Shown here piece by piece: positions 40,333-51,567 of a DNA stretch of 64,000 nt; positions within the stretch are counted from its first letter, which is position 1, and each line of letters begins with the position of its first letter. The notes beneath the pieces are model-generated. The model was not told the origin of the DNA. It searched no databases and was given only the letters and a program-made list of their open reading frames with translations. The translations under genes and the position numbers were made by a program. The DNA comes from Balamuthia mandrillaris (Eukaryota; Discosea; Longamoebia; Balamuthiidae), in NCBI GenBank assembly GCA_031835245.1, contig JAVKOQ010000209.1, positions 15,001 through 79,000 on the forward strand, in the 5' to 3' direction.

Positions 40333-42329
40333 ATGGGTCGGTTCAAATCCGAGAACAGCAAGAAGAAAGGGAGCAGAACGTCAAAGACGAAGGAGAATGA
40401 AGGAGCAAAGACGGCCTCCGCCAGAGAGAAGAAAGCAGAGGGGGAGCCTGCAAAACGCGGGGACGTTGCCAAAGGGTCTAGCGTAAAAAATGTTCACAGC
40501 CAAAAGGCACAGCCGCAGCAGCAAGCGCCGGCAACGGCATGGGTCAGCGGTGCTCTTTTGGGAATGGGCGTTGCTGCGTTTTCCGTCCTCTTCTCTGCGG
40601 CGGCGGCATCCAGATCCTCCCTCAACACTCACTCGGACAAGATAGCAAACGACAGCCAAAAGGCAAAGGGTTCAACCGTGGAACACCATAACAGGACCAA
40701 GTCAGCGACGGAGCCGCCAAAGCTCGACGAAGAAAGATCAGCAAGCTCGCAAGCGTTCTCCCTCTACTCTTCTGGTGCGGTGCCGCTTCTCCGTGTGACC
40801 AACTCCGAGGGAGGAGGCAGCAACCACGGCGTCCATGCTGCCTCATCCGAAGAAGCAGATGAAGTCTTCTACCAACGCCGCAGGACAAACACCGCCAGAA
40901 AGTCAGCCTCGTTGAATGCTCTCCTGTTGGACGACGCTAGGTTGAGACCGAGCGATACCAGAGGAGGCGCCAATTGCTTGGAGCCCTTACGAAAGAGTCG
41001 CTTGCTGAGGCACAACTCTCAAGGGTCCATCGAGAACAATTCTTCGGAAGGAAAGGAAGAAAGCGAAGAGGAACATGAGGAAGAAGGAGAAGATGGAGAA
41101 CAGATGGTACGGTCCCAAGAAGTGAAAGTGAGAAGAAGGAAAAAGACTGAAAGGCAGGAGATAAAAGAGAAGAGGAACGCCCTTCGGCTGAACTTACCGC
41201 TAGCGAGAAGCTATGAGGCGTTGGAACAGCCGGAGAGGCTCACGCCCAAGGGCTCCGATGGTGCAACGTTGACAGACCAACAGCTGCGCAGAAGAGTGGC
41301 CCAGGAGTTAGTGGATACGGAGGAAAACTACGTGGATTCACTTGCTGTCTTGGTATGTCTGTTTCTTGTGCCTATGCAACAGGTTTGTCTATCTCTCCTC
41401 CTGCATCCTTGTTCCTCTCCTACTCCCGCTTCCTTTGTTTCTTTTTCTTCTGTTCTTGTTCTTGTTCTTGTTCTTCTTCTTCTTGTTCTTGTTCTTGTTC
41501 TTTTTCTTCTTCTTCTTCTTCTTCTTCTTCTCCACCTGAATTCTTTAAGCTTACAGTTGCTCTTGCTATAGCAAAATACGATACCTAGACGAGAACAGAG
41601 GTACATGTTCAGTGAGGCAGAAGTTCTTTGGAAAGAGCACGTGAAGTTCCTTGCAAAGCTGAAAGCCCGATTGGCTTCTCCTACATTTGACACTGATGGC
41701 CTGGCTGATATATTTCTAGACCACGTAAGCTCACTCTTCTGATTGCTTACTCTTTCGCTTTTGCCTGTCATTCTTCTTCCTTCATCGTTCTTAGGTTCTT
41801 CTGACCCTTTCTCTTTGTTAGACCGACTTCCTTTTACTCTATACCACTTACATCAACAACTACGAAAAAGCTATCAAAACTTACTTTGAGTGCATGTCTC
41901 ACAATGCGGCCTTTCGAAAGTTCATAGAAGAGGCAGAACGGCATCCTCGTTGCAAGTGTTCCGACTTTCAAGGATTCTTGATACAACCCATTCAACGCAT
42001 TCCTAGATATTCTTTGCTTCTTAGGGTAGGTATCTCTTTCCTTTCGTTCTGTTGTTTGTTTGTCTTCCCCCTCCCTTGTTTTCACGTTCTTGCATTGCTT
42101 CCCTCTAAGAAACCCTTCAACTATAGGACTTATTAAAATACAACGAAAGGCAGAATGGAAGAGAGTTTCATGTCGAACAGCTCAAAAAGGCATTGCAAAA
42201 AATACAAAATATTTCCATTTTCATCAACGAGACAAAGAGGAAGTTTGAGTATATGCTAGAACTTCAAGCCAGATTCAAAGGGCTCAAGATGGTACCGTTT
42301 AAACTCTCTTCTTTTGTTCTTGTCACTTC

Positions 42330-42375
<46 letters not shown>

Positions 42376-43342
42376 ATCTCCTCGCTTGTGCGCTACCAGT
42401 ACTGACGGTTCGCAACAGAACTTGATGTCGCGGTCTTCACGCAAGTTGATAAGAGAGGGACACATCATGCTTCAAAGACCTAACGACAGGAGTTCGTGTT
42501 CATGCCTCACCTTTTTTTTTGACACGTGTGTTTTTCTGATTCCATTCGTTATGTTTTTTATCCAACCAGAACAAGCCTTGTTCTTTCTCTTCACCGACGT
42601 GTTCATCATCGCCAAGTTAAGCAAAAAGGACAATCTGTATAACGTCTTGGAGACTCACCATCTGAGAAATTGCTGGCTCTCTCCGGTGGAAGATTACAGC
42701 AAAGACGAAATAGCGATGAAAGAAAAAGAGGAGGAAGAAGAACCACAAGAAGATAAAAACCCTTTCGCTTCTTCCTTGGAGTGGCGGTACGAGGTGGAGC
42801 TGAGACTGGAGAGAAAGAGGATCAAGTTCTTCCTGCCAAAGATCAAAGAGCACGAAGAATGGTTGGCAGCTTTAGAGAAGGCCATTCGAGAGCTTACTAA
42901 ACGACCGGCATTTGCTGAAGAAGACGACGAGGAAGCACAGCAACTAGAACAAGTTGCCGTCGAGGTGGCCGCCAGTTTTGGACATAACTCCACCAAAAAA
43001 TTGAAACAGGTGTTGCTTCACTCGGCTCAATCTTTATCTGTTCGGAGCAAGAGCTTGTCCGTTGGTGGCAGTTCAGAAAGAAAGATCATGATAGTGGACG
43101 GCAATGGCGAAGCTAACAGGAGACTCTTCGCAAGACACTCGTCCGTCAGCGAGATGGGCAAAGTACGGGCTGATTCCTTGAGCAAGAGCCCTCCTCCCAT
43201 TCCGACCGCGCCGAAGCCACCGCTCAGGAAGAGGATGATTCTCAAAGCCTTGGTTCCACCTGCCCATTATCACAAAGGAGAAGGAAGTACCGGCGATTCT
43301 ACCATCGTGACCGACAACCTCCCCCCTGAAAAAAAGCATTGA
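40333..43342 (+). CDS. DH-PH RhoGEF with an N-terminal hydrophobic anchor
   Basis: Six exons (40333-41352, 41572-41724, 41822-42025, 42127-42291, 42419-42491, 42570-43342) give 795 residues. The first 340 residues are basic and Ser-rich with one hydrophobic segment near residue 70 (AWVSGALLGMGVAAFSVLFSAA), a likely membrane anchor. The DH domain starts RRRVAQELVDTEENYVDSL. It continues DFLLLYTTYINNYEKA, then the key helix FQGFLIQPIQRIPRYSLLLRDLLKY. A PH domain follows: RKLIREGHIML, ALFFLFTDVFIIAKL, then WRYEVELRLERKRIKFFLPKIKEHEEWLAALEKAI. The C-terminus is Ser/Pro-rich. It would load GTP on Rho-family GTPases at a membrane. The phases of all five introns fit. Confidence 0.9.
41455..41535. 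repeat. TTCTTG/TTC pyrimidine-rich repeat in RhoGEF intron 1
   Basis: Imperfect TTGTTC and CTT units, pyrimidine-rich on the coding strand, lie ahead of the acceptor of intron 1. Confidence 0.85.
42332..42373. repeat. CT microsatellite in RhoGEF intron 4
   Basis: About 19 CT units on the coding strand, between exons 4 and 5. Confidence 0.95.
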
Positions 43343-43400
43343 TATATTGTTTACACATCACCAAACAGCAAAATGTCATAAGAGGGATCCAAACAAAAGA

Positions 43401-43401
<1 letters not shown>

Positions 43402-43446
<45 letters not shown>
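43402..43446. repeat. GA microsatellite downstream of the RhoGEF gene
   Basis: About 21 GA units lie 60 bases after the stop codon. The remaining spacer to 43776 shows A-rich stretches and a leader for the next gene, nothing else. Confidence 0.95.
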
Positions 43447-43450
<4 letters not shown>

Positions 43451-43776
43451 AGGACTCTATTCGAAGATTGAGTGAGCGTATGTCGCCACAAGGGGAGAGG
43501 CACACCAGAGAACGTAATTGACGTCATCTATACACAATAAGGAAATTGAGATCTGATTTAGTCTTAATTTTGGAAAATTGGTACCTAAACAGGAAAAAAA
43601 AGACGTCGAATAGCAAAAGAGGAAAATAAAGGAAAGCAAAAAAAAAAAGGTGGGTTGGTGGCCGTACCTTTGGCGTTGGTGCGACGAGAGAGATTGGACC
43701 AGTGGAAGGGGGGACCGTGCACGCCGAGGAGTGGGAGGGGAATAAAAAAAAACGAACACGCACGCACACGCGAAAC

Positions 43777-43920
43777 ATGATGCAACGAAAGAACGGTTTG
43801 GTGGGAGCGCTGCTGTTGTTGCTGTGCTTCTACGGCGTCTGTGGGGTCGCCTCGCAATCGTGCCTCGGCCCAAAAGCTGGTGAGACCGACCTCTTCTTCA
43901 CTTCACCTGTCAAAGTACCG

Positions 43921-43954
<34 letters not shown>

Positions 43955-46900
43955 TTTGTTTGAAATGGTGCCAGTAAACTGACAAACGAACCGAACCGCA
44001 ACCCAAAGCCGGTGCCTTCCTTGACGGCGTGCAGCGCCTTCAACGAGTTGGCCTGTTGCAGCGTCAACTACACGAATCAAGTAGCGGGCGGGACGGATGC
44101 CCTCCACCAACACGTCTACGCCAACCTGGGCTCCCCCTCCGCCGCCTGCCAGGACCTCTTCGGGGAGCTGGCCTGCATTTACTGTCACCCCAACCAGGGG
44201 CTCTACTTTCGGAGGAAGCCTGTCTCCTCTCTGCCGGATGAACTGCACCTCTGCTCTTCCTTTTGTGACCGCCTCTATCAGGCCTGTGGCAGCGCCACGT
44301 TGAAGGACCGCGATGGCATTGCGGTCAATCAGGCGTATCGCAGCGGCACCGAGTTTTGCAGGGACGACCCCCATTGGTTCCAGTTGTGGGACCCGGACGT
44401 GATTACTGAGGGCGATAACTGCTTTGATCCTTCTTCCAGACGTTCGTTTTCTTTCTCTCTTCTTTCCTCGCTTGATTTTCTTATGTTTCTCTTTCTCATC
44501 TAACTTCTCTCTCGTCTCTCCTCTCTTTTCTCTCTTCTATTTGATAATAATGGGTGAAACAGCATGTACTGCGGAGGACTATGTCGGTGAATACACGGAG
44601 TGTATCGACAACCACCGGAACTTTGTCTACCATAAGAAGCAACCTGCTACTGGTGAAGAGGAATGTCACGGCGGCATACCCCTCCCTGCTCCTGTTATCG
44701 GCTTAAATTGCGGTACGCCTTCTCTTGCTTCTTCTTTCTTCTGCTCTTTCGCCTTACACATTTATATCACAGATATAACTTGCGTACCGGGAGAGTACTT
44801 GCCAGGTGGCTCAAAGACATGCAAGCCCTGTCCAGTGGGCACGTTCAGTGCAGGAGGAGCACTGCGCATCCACGAGTGGGGCAGCGATGAGGAGGGCGAT
44901 GCCTGGCCCTCTTTCAAGGAAGCTACTATCGTGAGCTATTGTGAGGATAGCAAGACTAAAGAACAGAAATGTCGACCATGGGCCAAGAAGGGTTCCTACA
45001 TCACTTCTGGTGACAATAGAGTACACAACGGAATTGAGTCCATTTTGGAGATGGATATTACGGTAGTTATTTCTGTTGCTTTCTTTTTTATCATCTTAAG
45101 ATTCACTATATACTTTATTGCATTAGTTGGTGGAGAATGGAGTTGTACGCTTTGTTGCTAAAGTGGACGCCGAAACTGGATTTGATGGTCTTCGTTTCGA
45201 GGTGGATGACCACACTAAGGAGGTTGTTTTCCAGAAGGAATGGACCGAATACAGTCACGCTCTTACCTCTGGTTGGTTTCTCTGATCTCCTTTATGTTTT
45301 GTCTTATTTTTGTCCATCTTTCTTCATATGTTGTTTGCCAGGTTTGCCTTTTTTCTTCTTACCCTTTTAATCTCATGCATTATGCAGGTAGACACTCGCT
45401 AAAATGGATTTACTTCAAGGATTACCTGTGGGCAAACGGAGAGGATATGGCCTTCATTCGATCAATTGAAGTAACAGGTATCAAGTATGCTGCGGACGAA
45501 TGCATTCCTTGTGAAGCAGGTTTCTTCACCGACACAACAAAGACAAGTCAATGTAGGCACTGTCCTTCCAACCACGTTCCTGCTGAATTCCCTGACCACT
45601 GCGTCAAGTGTGATGACTCTTCTTATGCTTTGCCTGGTGACAGCACCTGTCGCCCACGACCACGTATGTTCAGCTCTATTTTCTTTTTTTTTAAGCTTCG
45701 CTAACATGACACGTCCTTAAGCTTGCACTGAGGCGGACTATGAGCCTACCTTCACAGCGTGCAAGGGTCCAGGGGCCCCTCACCGGGACCTTATATACAA
45801 GTACCTTCAGCCGCAGATTTGCGACAGCAAAAGTTTCACCTTGCCTGAAAACCAACAGGGAGTACCATGCGAGCCTTGCATGCCTGGCGAATATCGGTAT
45901 CCAACCCTTTGTTACATTTTATTTTTGCCACTGTTGTTGCTTTGTCCCAGTTGTTTTCATTCTCACCGAATTTGTATGTATGTGTTTTAATGTACGTTTG
46001 TTATTTGTTTTTTTTTTTTTTTGGCTTCAGAGCTGGAAATTACAAGTGCGAGTTTTGTGCTACTGGTCACACCAGCAACATGAATGAGAATCAATGCAGT
46101 GCCTGCCCAGCTGGTACTGAAGCCCCTAAAGCTCAACTCTGGGATACATGGGAGAATGACGTTTTGCCAACGGGCTGGTCCACCTCTTGCACTGACTGCG
46201 AGACTGGTGGCTTCCGCGTTCACTACGAGACCTTGGACTCTGGTGACGGCGAAGGCCTCTTTGACTCGTGGTTAGTCATAGAGCAGGAGTTCATGCATGA
46301 AGGCAGCGTGTTAATCAACGCTTCGTTGCAATGCCCCATTGCGGATTGTTCTTTGACGCTATGGCTAGATGAGATTCTGCATTACATGACCTTCTCGGAT
46401 GGACAGGCCGCACCATTGATTTGGAATATTTCTAAGATCGCGCCTGGTCCTCATACCATCTACTTAGATTTTGCTCGCTGGTACCGTATCTTTGAGTTGC
46501 TTCACGTCTGATTATTAGTGCGGAAATTTTTATCACATTTCCTTTGCATATTCACAACAGGGTTCCATTCATAGATGAGTCTCACGACCACCAAAACACA
46601 AGGGTAGTGGTGGAGTCCATTCACTTTTATGGCACAGCAGAGGGAGGAGCCCCCGAGTGTAAGCCTTGTGGCCACAACGCGGTTAGTCAAGAGGCTTCGC
46701 TTAGTTGCACTAATTGTGCACCTGGTACTGTTGCAAACTCACAGCACAGCAAATGCGATGCTTGTCCCGTTGATACCTTCAGCGATGTATTCACTGATGG
46801 AAAATGCATGAAATGCGGCGTTGGCACTGGTTTTGTTCTCTCTCTCTCTCTCTCTTGTCTTTTATCCGCCTAAAGTCTGATTACTCTGCCTATTTGTTTT

Positions 46901-49900
46901 GTTTGTTTGTTTGTTTTTTGGTTTTATTTCTAGGAACGAACAACAAGACAAGACAGAGGGTGTGCAACAACAACAACTGCAACTATCACGACAAGAAGTA
47001 CGATCTCAAATGGAATTTAGCTCCATTACGAAACTCTAGCGCTGCCGCTTCCAAAGTCATCGATCCCAAGACTGGTCACACTTATTATCTCACGCTCTGC
47101 GATGTCTTGCCTACTCTGGGCAGCTTGTGTCCCATTGCTGATGGCAACACAGCTCTCTATGGTTGCCAAAAGGATATCAAAAACCGTTATGTGAACCTCG
47201 GAAGGTATCTCTCTTTCTCTCGTTGATCTTCTATTGTTGACTCACTCTCTCATACTACATACAGAGTCCTGAACTTCATATATGAACCAATGATGGCCGA
47301 TACTATGGAGAAATTGGTTCTCTCATATACTGATGGTGATGTTTGTCGTCTAGATGTCAACTCTGACGAGGACGAGGACCGTACTTTCCCTAACCGGCCT
47401 CCCGTCACCAGAGATACAGTCAAGACAGCTCTTCTCCAAACTGTTCGTGGTGTTGCAGTTGACGACAAAGATATGACCCCCATAGTTAGGTCTCAAGACA
47501 ACCAAAGGGCCACGATCACCATTCCTAGGGTCACCAACATCACTATCATTTGCGATCCTACCGCTGGATTGGGTTCTCCACAAGCTCCTATTTCTGGCAT
47601 TGAGCAGGAAGAGGACCGTTGCAAGTACGAATTTGTGTGGTACTCTCTGTATGGTTGTCATGTCTGCACAGAGAAGGACTATTATTATTACTACACCAAC
47701 TGCGAGAATGGAAAACATACTAAATTCTATGATTGGAATTACAATCCGAAGCGCTGCGTTGGAGATCTGGCTCTGCCACCTCCTCGTGAAGAGGATTGCG
47801 GTAAGTTTTCCTGTTTTGGAAGCGTTGTTGCGTTGTTTTGTTTTTTTGTTTTTTGTATTTGTATTTGTATTTGTATTTGTTTTTTGTTCTCAATTTCGAT
47901 CTTGTCTGTTGTCTTTCTCATACTCATCAATGCGATAGAACTGGTGGAGTTATTATGTAAGGATGGGGAATACGTGGACCCAAGTACTGGGACTTGCCAA
48001 ACTTGTCCAGCTGGAACTTTCTCCTTTGCAGGAGGTGATAGAACGGACTGGTGGGCGCCCGATACACTTGGCAACTTTGTCAGCTATTGCACCTCGTTTG
48101 ACTCTGAGGTACCTCTGGACGAGTGCGATGGAGGTCAGTCCCTTGCTCCTTTCTTGCTGCAAGATTTTGTTTTTAGGATCTCATGCCTCTCTCTCTTTGT
48201 CTCTCTGTTGTAATTCTTTTAGGCTGGACACCATCGGGCACTTCCATCAAAACAACCGACCATCTTACAGGAACAGCAGTGCTTAAAACCGACAGAAACT
48301 TCAAGCGTCAGGGCAGCGTTGAGTTTGACTTTACGCTCATCACGGAATACGGAGAGTCATTCCAGTTCTTCATCGATGACAAACTGAAGGAAACATGGAA
48401 CAAAACGACCATGCTGGGAGACACGTACTACAAGACTACTGTGACAAAGGGCACACATACGTTCAAGTGGACGTTTAGCCCATTCATCTCAGACTACAAA
48501 GTCCGACAAGCCATGATCCACAGTATCGCTTTCAATGGCACCAAGTTTACAGAAAGCCGATGTCAGAATTGTCCTAGTCCTCTTGTTGCCAGTGACGAGG
48601 TAAAGTTACTTGAAGAAGCTTGGAGGAGATACATGGAAGAGGAGATTACAAGAAGATGAACGGAGACAGAGAAAGAATGACTAACGTTAAATGTACAAAA
48701 CAAATAGGGAAGGCACAAGTGTCACCGCTGTCCAATGAACACTTACTATGACTCCAACTTGAAGGGTTGCGTGAGCTGCGTCGGAGTTGACGTCTTCAGC
48801 CTTCCCGGAGACCCTATGTGCCATCCCTCCCCGGCCTGCTCCAAAGACGTTCACTACTATAGCGTATTCACCGAGTGTAAGAACGGTCTCCGCAACAAGA
48901 CGTGGTTGGCCACAGAACCTCGCTTCTGCTCCGTCCTCAAAGGCGATGCCCTGCCCAAACCTGCCAAAGATCTTCCTTGTGGATACTGCCCTCAAGGTTA
49001 CTTCCGAGCAGGTGATAAATGCGAGCACTGTGGCGTGGGACAGTACTTCGACACCGACAACGGAAGATGCCAAGCGGTGCCGCAAGGCGCCACTTCCACT
49101 GGGGCGCTCACCATGTTCTCCGAGGAACAGGACGCGCAACGATATGTGGCTTCGTCGTGGGCCGAACTGGCACAGAAGTATCCTGCTGAAAACTGGCAGA
49201 CGGGTTGCAATGGGGAGTGTGGTAGCGAGGGTTGGCGCTTGCTTGGCACTTTTATGGATTCTGGCGTGCATTATGACCAAGTTGACACTTGGGTATCCTT
49301 TGATGCTGAGGTATTTTAGCACCATCATTTACACTCTTTCAAGTTCTTTTAGCTTCCTTTTTCTTTCTTCTTTCTTTTGGTGATTGCAACTTGCACTCCA
49401 ATTACAATCTACAATAGTTCCGTCAGGATGGCGTCATCTCATTTGATGCTGAATTCCCGCAAGGCCTCGCTCAGACCCCACAATTTGCCCTCGAGTTCTT
49501 TATCGATGGGGTAGCCCAAAAGCTCAAAACTCCGCCTCCCAGCGAGTCCTTCGACCGCCGACAAATCCTCACGGACAACCTCTTCTTCTTCAAGATCCAC
49601 AACCACTTCCCTGTCTCTACTGGCTCCCACACCTTCACCTGGCTTCACCATCAGGACCAGCCCTCTGTGCATGGCGACCTGCGTCATCGCATCTCTGGCA
49701 TCTCCGCCATTGGAGTCAACAACGAGGCTCGCGTTCTCGTCCAATGTCCAGAAGGCTACTACAGCAGCGGCGGAGAGGACTCCTGCAAGCCCTGCCCGCT
49801 CGGCACCTTCAGCAGCAAACCCAGCAGTCCTTCCTGTCAAAAGTGTCCCTATGGCAGCATCGCGTGGGAGGAGGGCAGCACTGTTTGTCACCCTTGTGGG

Positions 49901-51085
49901 TTTGGTACGGTGCCCAACAAACAAGAGGGTGCCACCGCTTGTGTCACTTCTTGTCGCTTTCAGGATAACTCTACCATTAGTCACCCTAACTCCACTGCTG
50001 GTTATATTTATGATCTCTCTGAGTTCTCTACTGGGTATATTTCTTTCTCATATTCTTTCTCGTCATTTTAAACCCTAACCACAAACCCGCAAAACCAAAG
50101 ACCTTTGAAATTAGTGTCTCAGGAATTGCACAAGACTTTTACTTTCCAGTTTTGCCGCAAGATGAATTCCACTCTTCAAAGTAACCCTTGCGGAGATGAC
50201 ACGTATGTCTGCGAAGATGATGCTCACCTGCACCGCTCTTTCTCTGCCGGAAGGTTCCTTCACTTCTCCTCCCACAAGAAGGAGGATGCTGGCGGTACCG
50301 CTGGTGGTTTCTTTCTCATCTTTGATCGTGGCGATTCCGGGCCTGCCTCTGAATGCCCTCACCAACGGAAGTCGTACGTATTTCAACAGCTGTCTCTCGT
50401 TTTATTTTTTTTTTATTTGTTTCTTCTTTTTATGTTTTTTTTTTGATACATACCTGAATCCTCCGCGTTAACATTTTTACCTTTTATCAGTGTATTTGAC
50501 TTCCAGTGTCGGTTGGGAGCGAAGCCTTATGGTTCTATAACTGCTTCCACACACGTAAACGAGACATGCACATTTACGTTCACTGTCATATCCGAGTTGG
50601 CGTGTCCTGTCTGTGAAGACTGGATGATTGAAGCAATTCACGGTCCGTTTGTTCCCTCCTTTGTTCTTTGTCATTTCTTGTTGTTTCTGTCCTTCATCAT
50701 CTTCTAAATGTACTGCAATCAAACAACAGGAGAGTGCACAGACAGAAAACGTCACGTAACCTATCAAAAGAAAATGGCGTGCACGGGTGATATACCGGAG
50801 AGCAAAGAGGAGGAGTGTGATGACATCGAAGTGAATCAATGGTTGGTGTTGTGGATAATCGTGGGCGTATTGGTCGTATGTGCTATGCTCATCGGCGTTG
50901 CTGTTTATTTGGGCCGAAAGAAGAGCCAGTTGCAAGGACAGTACGACCTCTTGGTGAAGGAGACGAAGGGACCTTCTGGACAGTTTGAGATGGAACAGTT
51001 TACCAACGGTGAGAATGTTTTTGAGGAAGAGGAGGAGGAGGATTACGAAGAGCAGGCTGCTGCTTCTCGGAGTCGTCGTTCGTAA
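43777..51085 (+). CDS. ELAPOR-like type I receptor with a folate-receptor-like head and a doubled ectodomain
   Basis: Eighteen exons in matching phases give 1901 residues: 43777-43914, 44009-44441, 44563-44712, 44773-45062, 45127-45271, 45388-45663, 45722-45896, 46031-46480, 46561-46829, 46934-47204, 47265-47800, 47939-48133, 48223-48599, 48708-49310, 49418-50034, 50101-50373, 50491-50642, 50730-51085. A signal peptide (GALLLLLCFYGVCGVASQ) precedes a Cys-rich folate-receptor-like domain (CSAFNELACCSVNY ... LHLCSSFCDRLYQAC). Two successive units follow. Each has GCC2/GCC3-type cysteine repeats (PCPVGTFSAGG; CPAGTFSFAGG), beta-sandwich segments with W-rich strands, and a mannose-6-phosphate-receptor-like domain (YYLTLCDVLP; FTFQFCRKMN). 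One membrane span (WLVLWIIVGVLVVCAMLIGVAVYL) leads to an acidic cytoplasmic tail. Animal ELAPOR proteins act in endosome-lysosome trafficking; that role here is inference. Exon 1 could end earlier. Confidence 0.88.
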
Positions 51086-51189
51086 ACAAAACGCTGTTTA
51101 ATTGGAAGGACGCTGCAATCTGAGATAGTGGGAGAGAAACACAAAAATGCAACTTGTTTTTACGTTTTCTCTCGTTTTGTTCTCTCCTT

Positions 51190-51224
<35 letters not shown>

Positions 51225-51276
51225 AAGTGTAAGCAAAATCAAGAAAGAGAAGAGGAGTGTGAGAGAGTCCGTGTGG

Positions 51277-51317
<41 letters not shown>

Positions 51318-51386
51318 AGAGTGAGAGAGAGAAAAGGAGAGAGTGTGTAAAAGAACCTGCTTTCTTGGCATTCTGACTTTGGTACA

Positions 51387-51437
<51 letters not shown>

Positions 51438-51567
51438 TTTTGCTGGGTAATCTCCATCGAGTTGCTCTATCGCTTTCACCAGCCAAGTGATCCAAACGAA
51501 AGCAAGAAAAAGATAATTGTCTGCCAGGTTTATTGTAGGTTTGGAAACGAAAAGAATTGGATGGGAA
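51086..51567. other. Convergent 3' spacer with GA and CT tracts in inverted order
   Basis: The receptor gene (plus) and the ATPase gene (minus) end toward each other here. GA runs lie at 51195-51222 and 51290-51312, further GAGAGA pieces to 51345, and a CT run at 51390-51434. The GA and CT blocks are complementary, so each mRNA would carry a GA-rich 3' end and read-through RNA could fold back. Confidence 0.85.

Noticed and set aside
40330-40360. tRNA-like T-arm (GGTTCAAATCC) just after 40333
   Set aside because: No D-arm, anticodon stem or acceptor stem can be built around it, and the bases encode the first residues of the RhoGEF gene.
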